Source: Sandaracinus amylolyticus (GTDB lineage: Bacteria; Myxococcota_A; Polyangia; Polyangiales; Sandaracinaceae). From it: DNA of 64,000 bases. Position numbers and translations under genes: made by a program. Positions 1 through 9,047 of the stretch are shown one piece after another; position 1 is the stretch's first letter; each line of letters starts with the position of its first letter. The notes under the pieces are model-generated. The model did not search any database. It had not been told where the DNA came from and worked only from the letters and a program-made list of their open reading frames with translations. The stretch lies in NCBI RefSeq assembly GCF_000737325.1, contig NZ_CP011125.1, positions 4,774,001 to 4,838,000 on the forward strand, in the 5' to 3' direction.

Positions 1-294
1 CGTTACGAGCGCGACGAGTACAACGTACCCGCAGACCACGACATAGAGCGGACTAAGACGCGCGCACCGCAGAGCGAGAAATCTCGAGATCGAATAGCCG
101 CGTTCGAAGCGCGCGTCGTATGCGAGCGTCATGCTCGCACCCGAGATGACGAAGAACGCGTACACGCCGTACAGGCCGAGGTTGTAGAGGTGCGCGATCT
201 GCAACCAGCTCGTCACGTGATACACCGCGACACCGATGGCGCACAGGCCGCGCAGGAGATCGATCGAGACGAGCCGGTTCGGCGGTTCGCCCAT
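1..294 (-). CDS. Acyltransferase 3 (OafA/YrhL type), partial
   Basis: This is the N-terminal 98 codons of a polytopic acyltransferase that runs off the left edge. The start of the protein reads RLVSIDLLRGLCAIGVAVYH, the usual opening of the acyltransferase-3 family, in which the His of the first membrane helix is thought to be catalytic. It is followed by FFVISGASMTLAY and a short basic loop rich in Arg, also typical. The family moves acetyl or other acyl groups across the inner membrane onto sugars. The ATG shares one base with the stop codon of the upstream FkbM gene (TGATG), so the two are translationally coupled. Acylation of the exported polysaccharide is the likely role. Confidence 0.85.
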   Translation of the reverse strand, partial: MGEPPNRLVSIDLLRGLCAIGVAVYHVTSWLQIAHLYNLGLYGVYAFFVISGASMTLAYDARFERGYSISRFLALRCARLSPLYVVVCGYVVLVALVT

Positions 295-1151
295 CAGGTT
301 CGACGCCTGCCGTACCAGGTGTGGCGGACCCAGGGGCGCTCGTCGGCTTCCCTGGTCCACAGCTCGAAGCCCGCGTCGCTCAGCAACTCACGCACGCCGT
401 CGAACGTGCGTCGCCAGTCGTGCGGGGCGGACTCCGGCGCAAGGAAGTCGTGGCAGCTGATCGCCACCTGCCGCACGTTCGCGAGCGCCGCGCCCATGCC
501 GCGTAGCGCGTCGAGCTCGGCGCCTTCGATGTTCATCTTCACGAGGTCGATCCGCTCGATGCCTCGCTCCCGCAGCAGCGTCGCCAGAGGCCTTCCGGGC
601 ACACGATGGGCGCCGGACGACGCGTCGGAGCGCACCTGGCTCTTGATGTGATCTTCGTCGTCGGTGATCGAGAGCTCGCACTCCTTCGCCGTCGCGGCGG
701 CGGCGATCACCTCGACCTGACGAAGACGGTTGAGCATCACCGTGCGTTGCAGCGCGCGCGCGGTCTCTGGGTGGGCTTCGATGGCGAGCACGCGACCGCC
801 CGGACCCGCGAGCCGTGAGAACGTCAGGACCTCGGTGCCGACGCCCGCGCCGACGTCGACGACGACATCACCCGGGCTCACGGTCAAACCGTGGAGAAAG
901 GTGTCGCGGGCGACGTAGTCGATCGTCTCGAGAAGAGTCGTATCGATGACGCGATTGACGAGATAGCCATCGGCGAACCGATGGACCCACAGCCCATTCT
1001 CCGGCGTCACCCAGACTCCACGGCCGCGTCGGAGCAGGCTATAGACACTGACCCCGCCACCGAGAACGCCTCGGAGCCCACGGCGATCGAGGAACCGGAA
1101 AGCTGCCTTTCGGACGGGCAGCGTCTTGTCGATCATCCTCTGAAGGGACAT
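294..1151 (-). CDS. FkbM family SAM-dependent methyltransferase
   Basis: The 285-residue protein has the class I methyltransferase fold of the FkbM family. Motif I is VVVDVGAGVGTE at about residues 96-107, the acidic residue after the second strand is in LAIEAHPE, and the family signature LVKMNIEGAELDALRG lies in the C-terminal half. FkbM enzymes O-methylate sugars and polyketides, and in polysaccharide loci they usually methylate a sugar hydroxyl. The ATG is preceded by GAGGAG at good spacing, 10 bases after the glycosyltransferase stop. Sugar O-methylation of the polymer made by this locus is inferred from position. Confidence 0.88.
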   Translation of the reverse strand: MSLQRMIDKTLPVRKAAFRFLDRRGLRGVLGGGVSVYSLLRRGRGVWVTPENGLWVHRFADGYLVNRVIDTTLLETIDYVARDTFLHGLTVSPGDVVVDVGAGVGTEVLTFSRLAGPGGRVLAIEAHPETARALQRTVMLNRLRQVEVIAAAATAKECELSITDDEDHIKSQVRSDASSGAHRVPGRPLATLLRERGIERIDLVKMNIEGAELDALRGMGAALANVRQVAISCHDFLAPESAPHDWRRTFDGVRELLSDAGFELWTREADERPWVRHTWYGRRRT

Positions 1152-1161
1152 TGCTCCTCGC

Positions 1162-2349
1162 TCATACTCGAGCTCCGCCGTTCTCGGCAGAGCGACTCAC
1201 CGACGTCGAGCCACGCGAGACCGCTTCTCGAAGGTGCTGCTGATAGTCGGCGGCCATTCGCGCGGCAGAAAGGCGCTCGACCGCCTCACGGCGCGCTTCG
1301 GCGCCCAGCGACGTGCGCCGGTGCGGATCGCCGATCAGGCCGGCGACGACCGAGGCGAGCTCGGAAGCCCGACCCGGTGTGAACAGCACGCCGCTGCGTC
1401 CATCGTCGATCAGGAGGTCCATTCCCGTGATGCGGGTCGCGACCACGGGCAACCCTGTCGACATCGCTTGCATCACCGACGTGCTCATCGTCTCGGCCAG
1501 GGACGAATGAACGTAGATATCGGACGTGTGGAGCAGCTTCACGACGTTCGGCTCGTCGAGCACGCCTGGTGTCGTGATCACGTCGTCCAGCCCACGGCTC
1601 GTGACGAGCGCTCGAATCGAGCCGAGCGTCTCCCCGTCGCCGGCGAGCACGACTCTCAGCCGTGCGCGCAGATTGGTATCGTGCGCGACGAGCGTTTCGA
1701 TGGCGGAGATGATCGTCGCGTGGTCACGCTGCGGCGTGAAGCGAGAGAGCATCGATACGACGATGCGACTCGAGTCCCCGATGGCGCGCGGAGCGGGCCG
1801 AAAACGCTCGGTGTCGATGCCGTTTGGGATGACGGTCGTTCGTGCGTGATCGACCACAACTCCAAGGCGCGCGCGAACTTCCGAGCGGAACACGGGCGTG
1901 AGGAAGACGACGGAGTCGGACGCGACGAGGCTCATCGCGAGCGCAATCCACTCTCTGCGCTCTTTCGCGGAGTTCGGAGTGTGATCCACCACGACGAAGG
2001 GAACGCCCGTCGACAGCCGATGCGCGAGCGCCGCCGGCACCGTGGTCGGCGAGTGGACCAACACGACGTCGGGTCGACGTGCGCGGAGATCGGCAAGGAC
2101 GGAGCGCAACGACTGCGGGTCGAGACCGGGACGCTTCGTCACCCCCGTCCACGCGACCTGTCGAGCGCGACAGAGCTCGACGTGCTCGGAACGCGGCGCG
2201 TCGATACCGAAGAACGTGACCGAGTGCTGCAACTGCGGCGTGCTCCTGATCAACGAGAGCGCGACACTCGCGTGACCGCCCAACCCCCCGAAGAGAATCT
2301 GGTGCAGCCGGAAACCGTTCGGCAGGTTCGCGCGGGAGTCGTTCGTCAC
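1162..2349 (-). CDS. Glycosyltransferase family 4
   Basis: A 395-residue GT-B glycosyltransferase. The N-terminal domain begins with a GGLGGHAS loop at about residue 21. The C-terminal domain has VIPNGIDTERF near residue 173 and a nucleotide-sugar site ending in STGLPVVAT. The usual GT4 EX7E motif appears as E followed seven residues later by Q (AETMSTSVMQAM), so the second Glu is replaced by Gln. I chose a GTG start at 2349 because it overlaps the flippase stop by four bases (GTGA), matching the coupling seen through the operon; an upstream extension of this frame is only antisense noise. It probably adds one sugar to the lipid-linked repeat unit. Confidence 0.88.
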   Translation of the reverse strand: MTNDSRANLPNGFRLHQILFGGLGGHASVALSLIRSTPQLQHSVTFFGIDAPRSEHVELCRARQVAWTGVTKRPGLDPQSLRSVLADLRARRPDVVLVHSPTTVPAALAHRLSTGVPFVVVDHTPNSAKERREWIALAMSLVASDSVVFLTPVFRSEVRARLGVVVDHARTTVIPNGIDTERFRPAPRAIGDSSRIVVSMLSRFTPQRDHATIISAIETLVAHDTNLRARLRVVLAGDGETLGSIRALVTSRGLDDVITTPGVLDEPNVVKLLHTSDIYVHSSLAETMSTSVMQAMSTGLPVVATRITGMDLLIDDGRSGVLFTPGRASELASVVAGLIGDPHRRTSLGAEARREAVERLSAARMAADYQQHLREAVSRGSTSVSRSAENGGARV

Positions 2350-3785
2350 GCGGAGCCCCGGTGTACAGGAAGCGCCCCATGCGCCGCGAGGACCCGAGCC
2401 AGCACGAGCGCGGACGCGGCGGTGAGAAACGCGGCGCCGCCCCACAGGACGGCCGGTGTCGAATCCGCGGCGTAGCTCGCCGCGACGTAGGCGAGGAACA
2501 GGCAACTCAGGATCGTGCTCCTCGGCATCCCCGCTGCGCGCATCAATCCACTCCGCACGACGAAGACGTGCGCGAGCGCCTGCTGGGAGAATTTCCAAGC
2601 GATGACTCCGACCGTGATTCCGACCGGGCCAAACCATCGGAACCCGGCATAGGCCGCAGCGAGGCCCAGTCCGATCGACGCCAGCGTCATCAGCGGAAGG
2701 AAACGAGTCCGCTTGTGGAAGAAGAGCGGCATCGAGAAATAGAGATAGCGGACCCGGAAGAGGTGAGCGAACGCGAGGAACGGCAGGTATGGCAGCGATG
2801 CCGTGTACTCGCCGCTGCCGAGCCAGGTCACGACCGGGCCTGCGCACGTGAGCGCGATGCACAGCAAGATCACCTGGATCGCGAACAGACCTTCGTAGAT
2901 GCGCTGTAGATCGACATCGACGCGCGCGTCCCCGGCGGACCATCCGCGGTAGATTCGCGGCACGATTGCGGGCGAGACGGCATTCGCGAGGATGTCTGCG
3001 GGCGAGATGATCGTCACCGCCAGAACGTAGACGGCGAGGGTCTCGAGATCCGTCCACCTCTCGAAGAGCAGGCGATCGCCGAGGAAGAGCACGTGATTCA
3101 AGAGCGAATACACGACGATCGGAAGGCCGTACTCGAGCAGCTCTCGCAACTGCGGCATACGGACGCGCAGCGGCAGACTCGACGCGAGGACGAGGAGCGC
3201 GGGCGAGGCGCCGGCGAGGTACCCGAGCGCGCGCCCAGAGACGGCGCCCTCCGCGCCACCGTCCAGCGAAGCGACGGCGACGTACGTGCCGATCGTGCCT
3301 CCGGCGAACGGTAGGAGACTGGCAAGCGCCGCCATGCGGAGGTTCTCGGCGTTCCGAAATGCGAGGAACGCGAGCTGCTGGAGCGTTGCTCCACCGACGG
3401 ACACTGCGATCCACCACCCGTACGGCTCGAACGCAAGCGACGGCCAGGCGAGATCGTAGAGGCGCGGCCCACACACGAGCGCGATGATCGCGGCGAGCGC
3501 CGTGCTGAGGGTGACGCCCGCGAGCACGGTGCCGAGGAGCCGGCCGCCGCCTTCGCGACCTGCGTTGTGCTTCTCGAAGTAGAAGCGGCCGTACGCTTCG
3601 GGCAGCCCGAGCCCCGTCACGAGCAGCGTGAACGTGTACGCGACGTTGGCGAGTCCGACGAGGCCGTATTCCTCGACCGACAGATGCCGTAGGTAGATCG
3701 GCACGACCACGAGGTTCGTGGCGACCGGCACGAACCCGAGGAGCGTGTAGGTCCCGATCGACCTGAGGAGCGCGAGCCTGCGCAT
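2346..3785 (-). CDS. Wzx-type polysaccharide flippase
   Basis: A 479-residue very hydrophobic protein with about 12 predicted membrane segments. The opening has a first helix with TYTLLGFVPVATNLVVVPIY and a following RHLSVEEYGLVGL stretch, the arrangement typical of the MOP/Wzx (RfbX) transporters. These flip undecaprenyl-diphosphate-linked oligosaccharide units from the cytosolic to the periplasmic face. It lies between the phosphoglycosyltransferase that starts the lipid-linked unit and a glycosyltransferase, as expected of a Wzx/Wzy locus. Length is normal for the family. Confidence 0.85.
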   Translation of the reverse strand: MRRLALLRSIGTYTLLGFVPVATNLVVVPIYLRHLSVEEYGLVGLANVAYTFTLLVTGLGLPEAYGRFYFEKHNAGREGGGRLLGTVLAGVTLSTALAAIIALVCGPRLYDLAWPSLAFEPYGWWIAVSVGGATLQQLAFLAFRNAENLRMAALASLLPFAGGTIGTYVAVASLDGGAEGAVSGRALGYLAGASPALLVLASSLPLRVRMPQLRELLEYGLPIVVYSLLNHVLFLGDRLLFERWTDLETLAVYVLAVTIISPADILANAVSPAIVPRIYRGWSAGDARVDVDLQRIYEGLFAIQVILLCIALTCAGPVVTWLGSGEYTASLPYLPFLAFAHLFRVRYLYFSMPLFFHKRTRFLPLMTLASIGLGLAAAYAGFRWFGPVGITVGVIAWKFSQQALAHVFVVRSGLMRAAGMPRSTILSCLFLAYVAASYAADSTPAVLWGGAAFLTAASALVLARVLAAHGALPVHRGSA

Positions 3786-3809
3786 CGAGGGGCGTCGATC
3801 CGACCCGCC

Positions 3810-5330
3810 TCAGGCGTCCGCGCCGGACGAAGCGCCGAGCGGCTCGCCCTCGCGCGGCGCCGCGGTGACGCGCGTGGCCGCCTGCAGCGCAGGCCGGGAC
3901 TCGCGGACCACCGCTCGCCACGACGTGTCGCGCGCGAGGATGTGCGCGGCGACTTCTCCCGTGAGCTGGAGGAGCGGCTCGATCTCGGTGCTGGACGCCA
4001 GGTCCGGGTCGACGAAGAAACGAAGACGCCACGTGCGCTCGTCGACGTTCCACACGTACTCGTACGAGTTCGGGTGCGCGACCTTTTCGTGCGAGTCCTG
4101 CCAGCTCCACAGGACCTGCTCGTCACGCACGAGCTCGCACCGCACGAACCCGTCCACTTCCAGAACGACCGTCGAGAGCCGGCACAGATACTCCGACGCC
4201 GTCGTGTGGCTCCCGGCGAGCGCGAGCGCGATGCGGTTGCGGACCTGGGATTTCGCGACCTCCGACGCCTCGCGCACAACGCGCAGGCGGAAATAGCCAG
4301 CGAACCGGGCGCTCGCGAGCACGACCAAGACCGCTGCGAGGAGCGCGAGACCGACCTGCCAGTCCTTGCCGAACGCCGCGGCAATCGCGGCGACGCACGT
4401 CAGCACGCTGATCCCGTAGAGCAGCAGCACCACGCGACGGTGGGTGAACCCGAGGTCGAGCAGTCGATGGTGAATGTGCCCGCGATCCGCGGAGAAGATG
4501 GGGCGGCGCTCGAGGAAGCGACGCAGCATCGTGAACAGCGTGTCCGTGAGCGGCACCCCCAGCGCGACGACGGGCACGAGCAGCGCGACGACCGTGCTCT
4601 CCTTCTGCCGCCCACTGAGCAACGCGGAGGCCCCGAGGACGTACCCGAGGAACATGCTTCCGGTGTCGCCGAGGAACACCGTCGCGGGGTTGAAATTGTA
4701 GTAGAGGAACGCGAGCACGGACGCACCGAGCGCCACGTTCAACACCGCCGCGAGATGGTTCTCCGTGGTGAGCGCGACGATCGTGTTGGTGATCGCAGCG
4801 AAGAACACCATCCCGCTCGCAAGGCCGTCGAGCCCATCGATGAGGTTGATCGCGTTCACGAACGCGAGGATCCACCCGACGCTCATCACGTAGCTCGCTA
4901 CCGGCGCGAACTCGAAGCTGCCGATCCACGGCAGGTCGAAGGCCTCGATCCGCGCGCCCGCGGCCCACGCGACGCTCGCCGCGATGCTCTGGAAGGCGAG
5001 CTTCTTCTTCGCTCCGAGCGCCCGGACGTCGTCGACGGCGCCGACGCCCGCGAGCAGCAGGCCGCCAACCAGGAAGCCGAGGATCGGCGTCGGCGCGCCC
5101 GCGAACGCGCGTCCCTGGTGAACGTCCCACGCCGCGACGCACGCGAGCGCCGTCACGTACCCCGCGACGACCGCGAGGCCTCCCATGCGTGGGGTGGCCG
5201 TGGTGTGCACGCGGCGCCCGCCGGGTTGGTCGACGGCGCCGAGCCTTCGACCGAGAGCCCGAGCCGCAGGAGTCGCTATCCCGGCGACCGCGAGCCCGAC
5301 GCCCGCGGCGATGGCAAGATCCGTCCACAT
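3810..5330 (-). CDS. WecA/MraY-type undecaprenyl-phosphate sugar-1-phosphate transferase
   Basis: The 506-residue protein contains the full polytopic PNPT core: the VDD pair at about residues 99-101, NAINLIDGLDGLASG around 160-173, GDTGSM near 221 and HIHHRL near 285, which is the sugar-recognition loop of WecA-like enzymes. It transfers a sugar 1-phosphate from a UDP-sugar to undecaprenyl phosphate and so starts the repeat unit. Residues from about 350 to the end form an extra cytosolic domain of roughly 150 residues that standard WecA lacks. That domain shows no motif I can name. It is 80 bases downstream of a glycosyltransferase and 24 bases upstream of the flippase. Confidence 0.9.
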   Translation of the reverse strand: MWTDLAIAAGVGLAVAGIATPAARALGRRLGAVDQPGGRRVHTTATPRMGGLAVVAGYVTALACVAAWDVHQGRAFAGAPTPILGFLVGGLLLAGVGAVDDVRALGAKKKLAFQSIAASVAWAAGARIEAFDLPWIGSFEFAPVASYVMSVGWILAFVNAINLIDGLDGLASGMVFFAAITNTIVALTTENHLAAVLNVALGASVLAFLYYNFNPATVFLGDTGSMFLGYVLGASALLSGRQKESTVVALLVPVVALGVPLTDTLFTMLRRFLERRPIFSADRGHIHHRLLDLGFTHRRVVLLLYGISVLTCVAAIAAAFGKDWQVGLALLAAVLVVLASARFAGYFRLRVVREASEVAKSQVRNRIALALAGSHTTASEYLCRLSTVVLEVDGFVRCELVRDEQVLWSWQDSHEKVAHPNSYEYVWNVDERTWRLRFFVDPDLASSTEIEPLLQLTGEVAAHILARDTSWRAVVRESRPALQAATRVTAAPREGEPLGASSGADA

Positions 5331-5410
5331 CTCGGCGCTCTCGTTCGTTGCAGCCGGTCAGCGAGGATTCAACGAGGAGGACCGAACGGAACCATGCTGG
5401 GGTCCCATGG

Positions 5411-6586
5411 TCAAGCGGCAGGCGCGGCGGCTGCGTGCCGCTCGCTTCGCGCGCGTCGCGATGCGCGCTCGTAGAACGCGATCGTCTCGCGCGTCATGCG
5501 TTCCCGCGTGAAGTACGAGCGAAGTCTGTGCGCCCCACCTGCTGCCAGCCGTTCGCGCAGCGCGCCATCCGAGAGCAGCGCGCTCACTGCACGCGCATAG
5601 GCGTCGATGTCGTACGGACGCACGAGCAGCCCAGTCTCGTCGTGGTCGAGGATCTCGTTCGACGCCGGCACGTCGAACGCCACGACCGGCGTTCCGGCCG
5701 AGAACGCCTCGAGAAACACGACACCCAACCCCTCCGAGATCGACGGCACGAGCACGACGTCGGACGCGGCCATGAACGCAGCGGCATCCGGGCGATAACC
5801 CGTCATCACGACGCTCTCGGAGAGACCTCGTGCCGCGATCGACGCACGGATCTCGTCTTCGAGCGGACCCGAGCCCACGATCACCAGCTTCGCGCTCGGA
5901 TGCGCGCGACGCACGTGGACCATCGCGTCGACTGCATGGCGATGGCCCTTGAAGCCGACGAGGCGCCCTACCATCGTGATCTGCGGAGCTCCGAGACGAT
6001 GCTCGGCGCGCGGCTGCATCGGCGCGGCGGCGAAGTCGAACCCGTAGTGGATGACCTCCATCTCCCGCCGCGCGATGCCGGACTCGACGAAGAGCCTGCG
6101 AAGCCCACGCGAGATGGCGTAGGACGCCGTGACCTGCGACTCGGCGACCCAGCACGCAGTCCGATACGCGTTGCGTGGAACGCGTCGAGGGTCGAAGCCG
6201 TGCTCGTTGGTGAAGCGTTCCTCGTAGCCGTGCTTCGTCGAGACGCGCGCGACGCGTCGCGGCAGTGCGGGACGCGCGAGGGCGCCGACGAAGTCGGCGT
6301 GGACGAGGTGCGTGTGGAGGACGTCGAATTGCTCGTCGCGCACGAGGCGAGCGAGGCCGAGGACGTCGCTCGCGCGCGGGACCCGGCCGAGCGGGAGTAC
6401 GTAGTACGGAACCTCGGCGGCGCGAAGTCGGCGGTACATCGCGTCGTTCCGCGAGCGGTCGGCAGCCGTCACCAGCGCGGCGAAGCGGGCGTCGACCCCT
6501 GCGGCGCGGAGCGCAGGCAGGATCTCGAGCAGATACCGCTCCGAACCCGCCATGCCACCGAGCTTCTGAACGTGAAGTACCTTCAC
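5411..6586 (-). CDS. Glycosyltransferase family 4
   Basis: A 391-residue GT-B enzyme opening KVLHVQKLGGMAGSERYLL, the usual first strand and glycine-rich loop of GT4. The acceptor-side domain has DVLHTHLVHADF, and the donor-binding domain has MVGRLVGFKGH and an intact EX7E motif (EGLGVVFLE) followed by FSAGTPVV. The start codon is GTG and overlaps the preceding stop by four bases, so translation is coupled to the upstream glycosyltransferase. The C-terminus is Arg and Ala rich. Its donor and acceptor cannot be told from sequence. Confidence 0.9.
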   Translation of the reverse strand: MKVLHVQKLGGMAGSERYLLEILPALRAAGVDARFAALVTAADRSRNDAMYRRLRAAEVPYYVLPLGRVPRASDVLGLARLVRDEQFDVLHTHLVHADFVGALARPALPRRVARVSTKHGYEERFTNEHGFDPRRVPRNAYRTACWVAESQVTASYAISRGLRRLFVESGIARREMEVIHYGFDFAAAPMQPRAEHRLGAPQITMVGRLVGFKGHRHAVDAMVHVRRAHPSAKLVIVGSGPLEDEIRASIAARGLSESVVMTGYRPDAAAFMAASDVVLVPSISEGLGVVFLEAFSAGTPVVAFDVPASNEILDHDETGLLVRPYDIDAYARAVSALLSDGALRERLAAGGAHRLRSYFTRERMTRETIAFYERASRRARSERHAAAAPAA

Positions 6587-7770
6587 TCTCCCACTCTCCC
6601 GACGGCGCGACGCTCCTGCGGCGACATGGTTGTAGCTCGCGGCCAGGCGTCGCCGAGCAGCTCTTCGTAGAGCGCAAGATGCGACGCGACGATCGCACCT
6701 CGTCCGAACCGGTCACGCGCGCGTTGCGCCGCTCGCCGCCCCATCGCTTCGAGCCTCGCTCGATCGGACAGCGCATCGGAGATCGCGTCTGCGAGCGCCG
6801 GCGCATCCCGAACGGGCACGCGCCAACCACACGCGTCGTCGACGACGTCGCGACAACCGGGCACGTTGGTCGTCACGCACGCGCGGCCGACCGCGCACGC
6901 TTCCGCGAGCGCGAGCGGGAAGCCCTCGCGATACGAAGGAAGCACGACGAGACTCGCTTCGGCGAGCACGTCCGGCATGTCGGTGCGGTGCCCCCAGGCC
7001 TCGATCAGACCTTCGTCGACCCATTCCCGGACGCGAGCCGGCGGAACACTCGCCGGGTTGGTCGAGCCGCCGCCGACCAGCGCGAACCGCGCGCGCACGC
7101 CTCGCGCGCGTAGGGAACGAGCCGCATCGACGAACTCTCCGACGCCCTTGTCCCAGAGCAATCGCGCCGGAAGGACGACGAGCGGAACCTCTGCGCGGTG
7201 CGGTGGGCGCTCGGCGAAGCGCTCGAGATCGACGCCCGAACCGGGGATCCTGATTGCGCGAGTGGCGTCGACGAGCCCTCTCGACACGAAGAGCGCCTCG
7301 TCATCGGCGTTCTGGAACACGACGCGCACACGAGGCCCCGACAGGGCCACTCGGTAGGCGACCTCGACGCCGACCCGGAGAGCGCGGGCGGAGAGGTGCT
7401 GCGACAAGAAGACGAACCCGAGCCCGCTGATCGCATTCACCACGGCGCGCACGCCGGTGAGCTTCGCCGCGATCGAGCCGTACAGAACGGGCTTGATCGT
7501 GACGTGGTGAACGAGCGTCGGACGCTCCCGCGCGTAAAGGTCGGCGAGACGCGCGAGCGTTCGAGCATCGCGTGTCGGCGAGCGCCCCCCTCGATCGAAC
7601 GGAAGCTCCACGGTGCGGAGCCCGTGCGACTCGAGGGTCGCTCGCGCTCCGCCCGGACCCGCGGCGACGACGACGTCGAGCCCGACGTCTCGCGCGGCCG
7701 TTCCGATCTCGAGGCGGTGGGATACGAAGAACGCATCCTCGTTCACGACGAACAAGAGCTTCGGTCTCAT
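6583..7770 (-). CDS. Glycosyltransferase family 4
   Basis: A 395-residue GT4 enzyme beginning MRPKLLFVVNEDAFFVSHRL. The stretch VHHVTIKPVLYGSIAAKLTG resembles the WcaA/PglA-like branch in which a lipid-linked sugar is the acceptor. IPGSGVDLERF and LPARLLWDKGVGEF mark the donor domain, and the EX7E motif (EGFPLALAE) is intact. The ATG at 7770 overlaps the upstream membrane protein stop by four bases (ATGA); the longer open frame above it is antisense to real genes. It most likely acts early on the undecaprenyl-linked chain. Confidence 0.9.
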   Translation of the reverse strand: MRPKLLFVVNEDAFFVSHRLEIGTAARDVGLDVVVAAGPGGARATLESHGLRTVELPFDRGGRSPTRDARTLARLADLYARERPTLVHHVTIKPVLYGSIAAKLTGVRAVVNAISGLGFVFLSQHLSARALRVGVEVAYRVALSGPRVRVVFQNADDEALFVSRGLVDATRAIRIPGSGVDLERFAERPPHRAEVPLVVLPARLLWDKGVGEFVDAARSLRARGVRARFALVGGGSTNPASVPPARVREWVDEGLIEAWGHRTDMPDVLAEASLVVLPSYREGFPLALAEACAVGRACVTTNVPGCRDVVDDACGWRVPVRDAPALADAISDALSDRARLEAMGRRAAQRARDRFGRGAIVASHLALYEELLGDAWPRATTMSPQERRAVGRVGE

Positions 7771-9047
7771 GCGGCGGCCTGGCTCCCGTGATCGAACGGC
7801 GAGCTCACCGAAGAACCACCAGCGGACTCGTCGATCGCGCGCTGGCGCCGACGATCGCGCACCGCGAGCACCGAGCCGAGCATCACGATCGGAATGCGCT
7901 GTCGGAGCATCAGGCCCACGTTGGCCATCGTTGTGGCGTACGCGACGGTGAGCGGGATCAGGACGACGAGGAACATCACCAGCGTGCCTCGGTCCTCGCG
8001 CCACATCACGCGCGCCGCACGGGCGCCGCGGTAGAAGAAGAAATACCAGATCAGCGCGTCGATTTTGCCGCCCTGGAATCCGAGGGATCCCGACTGCCAG
8101 GGGAACGGTGAGAACAGCGTGTAGAGCAATCGGAGTGGGAACGAGACCCACGGATTCGAGTCGTCGAAGCGAACTCCCGAGCCGCCCTGTGCGTTGTAGT
8201 CCCGCGCGTTCGCCGACGTCGCCGTCTCGAACGTGTCGAGCCCGACTTCGAGCGCTTCGTCCGCGGCGCTCGTCAGACCGATGATCGCCACCGCAGCGGC
8301 GAACGCGAAGGCGAGCGCGATGACGGCGCGCGCGGCTGAGCCCGAACGGATCCCGAGCAGGCTCAAGACGAGTGGCGCGCTGACCAAGAACACCAGATAG
8401 AACCGCACGTACCACGTGCCGAAGAGGCACACGACGCCGATGCAGAGGTCGGAGATCGTGAACCGCTCCGCGAGCCGGAAGGCCGACACGACGGCAGTGA
8501 CTACCAGCAGCGCCGAGATACCGTCCTTGAAGAGGTCGGCCGTGTGGAAGACGAAGCCGGGACTGAAGAGCATCGCGGCCCCGACGAGACGCGAGTCCGC
8601 GCTGGATCCGCCGATGGTCACGCCGAGACGAACCAGCTGCAGGCACGTCATGCACGCGACGAGCGCGTTGATCGCGACGCAGCCCATTCGCGACATCTCA
8701 CCACCATTCAGGTAATGAACGAGCGCGTAGACGTTGACCGCGAGCATCGCGTTGCGCGCTTGCGGGATGTTGATCTCGTCGGCGGTGATGAACGACGGAT
8801 AGCCCTGACCGAACCAGATCTGCGTGACGATCCCCGAGGCCAACTCGTAGAAGCCCGCGTCTGCGGTGTTCGAAGCGCCGTGCGAGAACAGCGGTACTTC
8901 ACGGAGGAACACAGCCGCGCCCATTCGGATGAGGAATCCGAGCAGCAGCACGACGCCGAACTTCCGCGCCTCCTCCGGCGGGAGAACGGCCTGGGGCGCG
9001 AAGTAGACGGTGACCGCGAAGACGACGCTCAGCAGGACCGCGATCAC
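7767..9047 (-). CDS. Polytopic membrane protein of polysaccharide locus (possible Wzy or GT-C)
   Basis: A 426-residue protein with about ten hydrophobic segments and a long periplasmic loop after the sixth or seventh. NTADAGFYELASG early in the first large loop and LFSPGFVFHTADLFKDGIS resemble membrane glycosyltransferases of the GT39/GT-C type and some Wzy polymerases. I cannot separate the two by eye. The GTG start overlaps the asparagine synthase stop by four bases. The locus also has a Wzy_C/ligase-like protein at 13367-15826, so one of the two is the polymerase and the other may be a ligase or a second membrane transferase. Confidence 0.6.
   Translation of the reverse strand: MIAVLLSVVFAVTVYFAPQAVLPPEEARKFGVVLLLGFLIRMGAAVFLREVPLFSHGASNTADAGFYELASGIVTQIWFGQGYPSFITADEINIPQARNAMLAVNVYALVHYLNGGEMSRMGCVAINALVACMTCLQLVRLGVTIGGSSADSRLVGAAMLFSPGFVFHTADLFKDGISALLVVTAVVSAFRLAERFTISDLCIGVVCLFGTWYVRFYLVFLVSAPLVLSLLGIRSGSAARAVIALAFAFAAAVAIIGLTSAADEALEVGLDTFETATSANARDYNAQGGSGVRFDDSNPWVSFPLRLLYTLFSPFPWQSGSLGFQGGKIDALIWYFFFYRGARAARVMWREDRGTLVMFLVVLIPLTVAYATTMANVGLMLRQRIPIVMLGSVLAVRDRRRQRAIDESAGGSSVSSPFDHGSQAAA

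Noticed and set aside
2350-4110. N-terminal extension of the glycosyltransferase frame over the flippase gene
   Set aside because: It is an alternative-frame shadow; the GTG at 2349 overlapping the flippase stop by four bases fits the rest of the operon.
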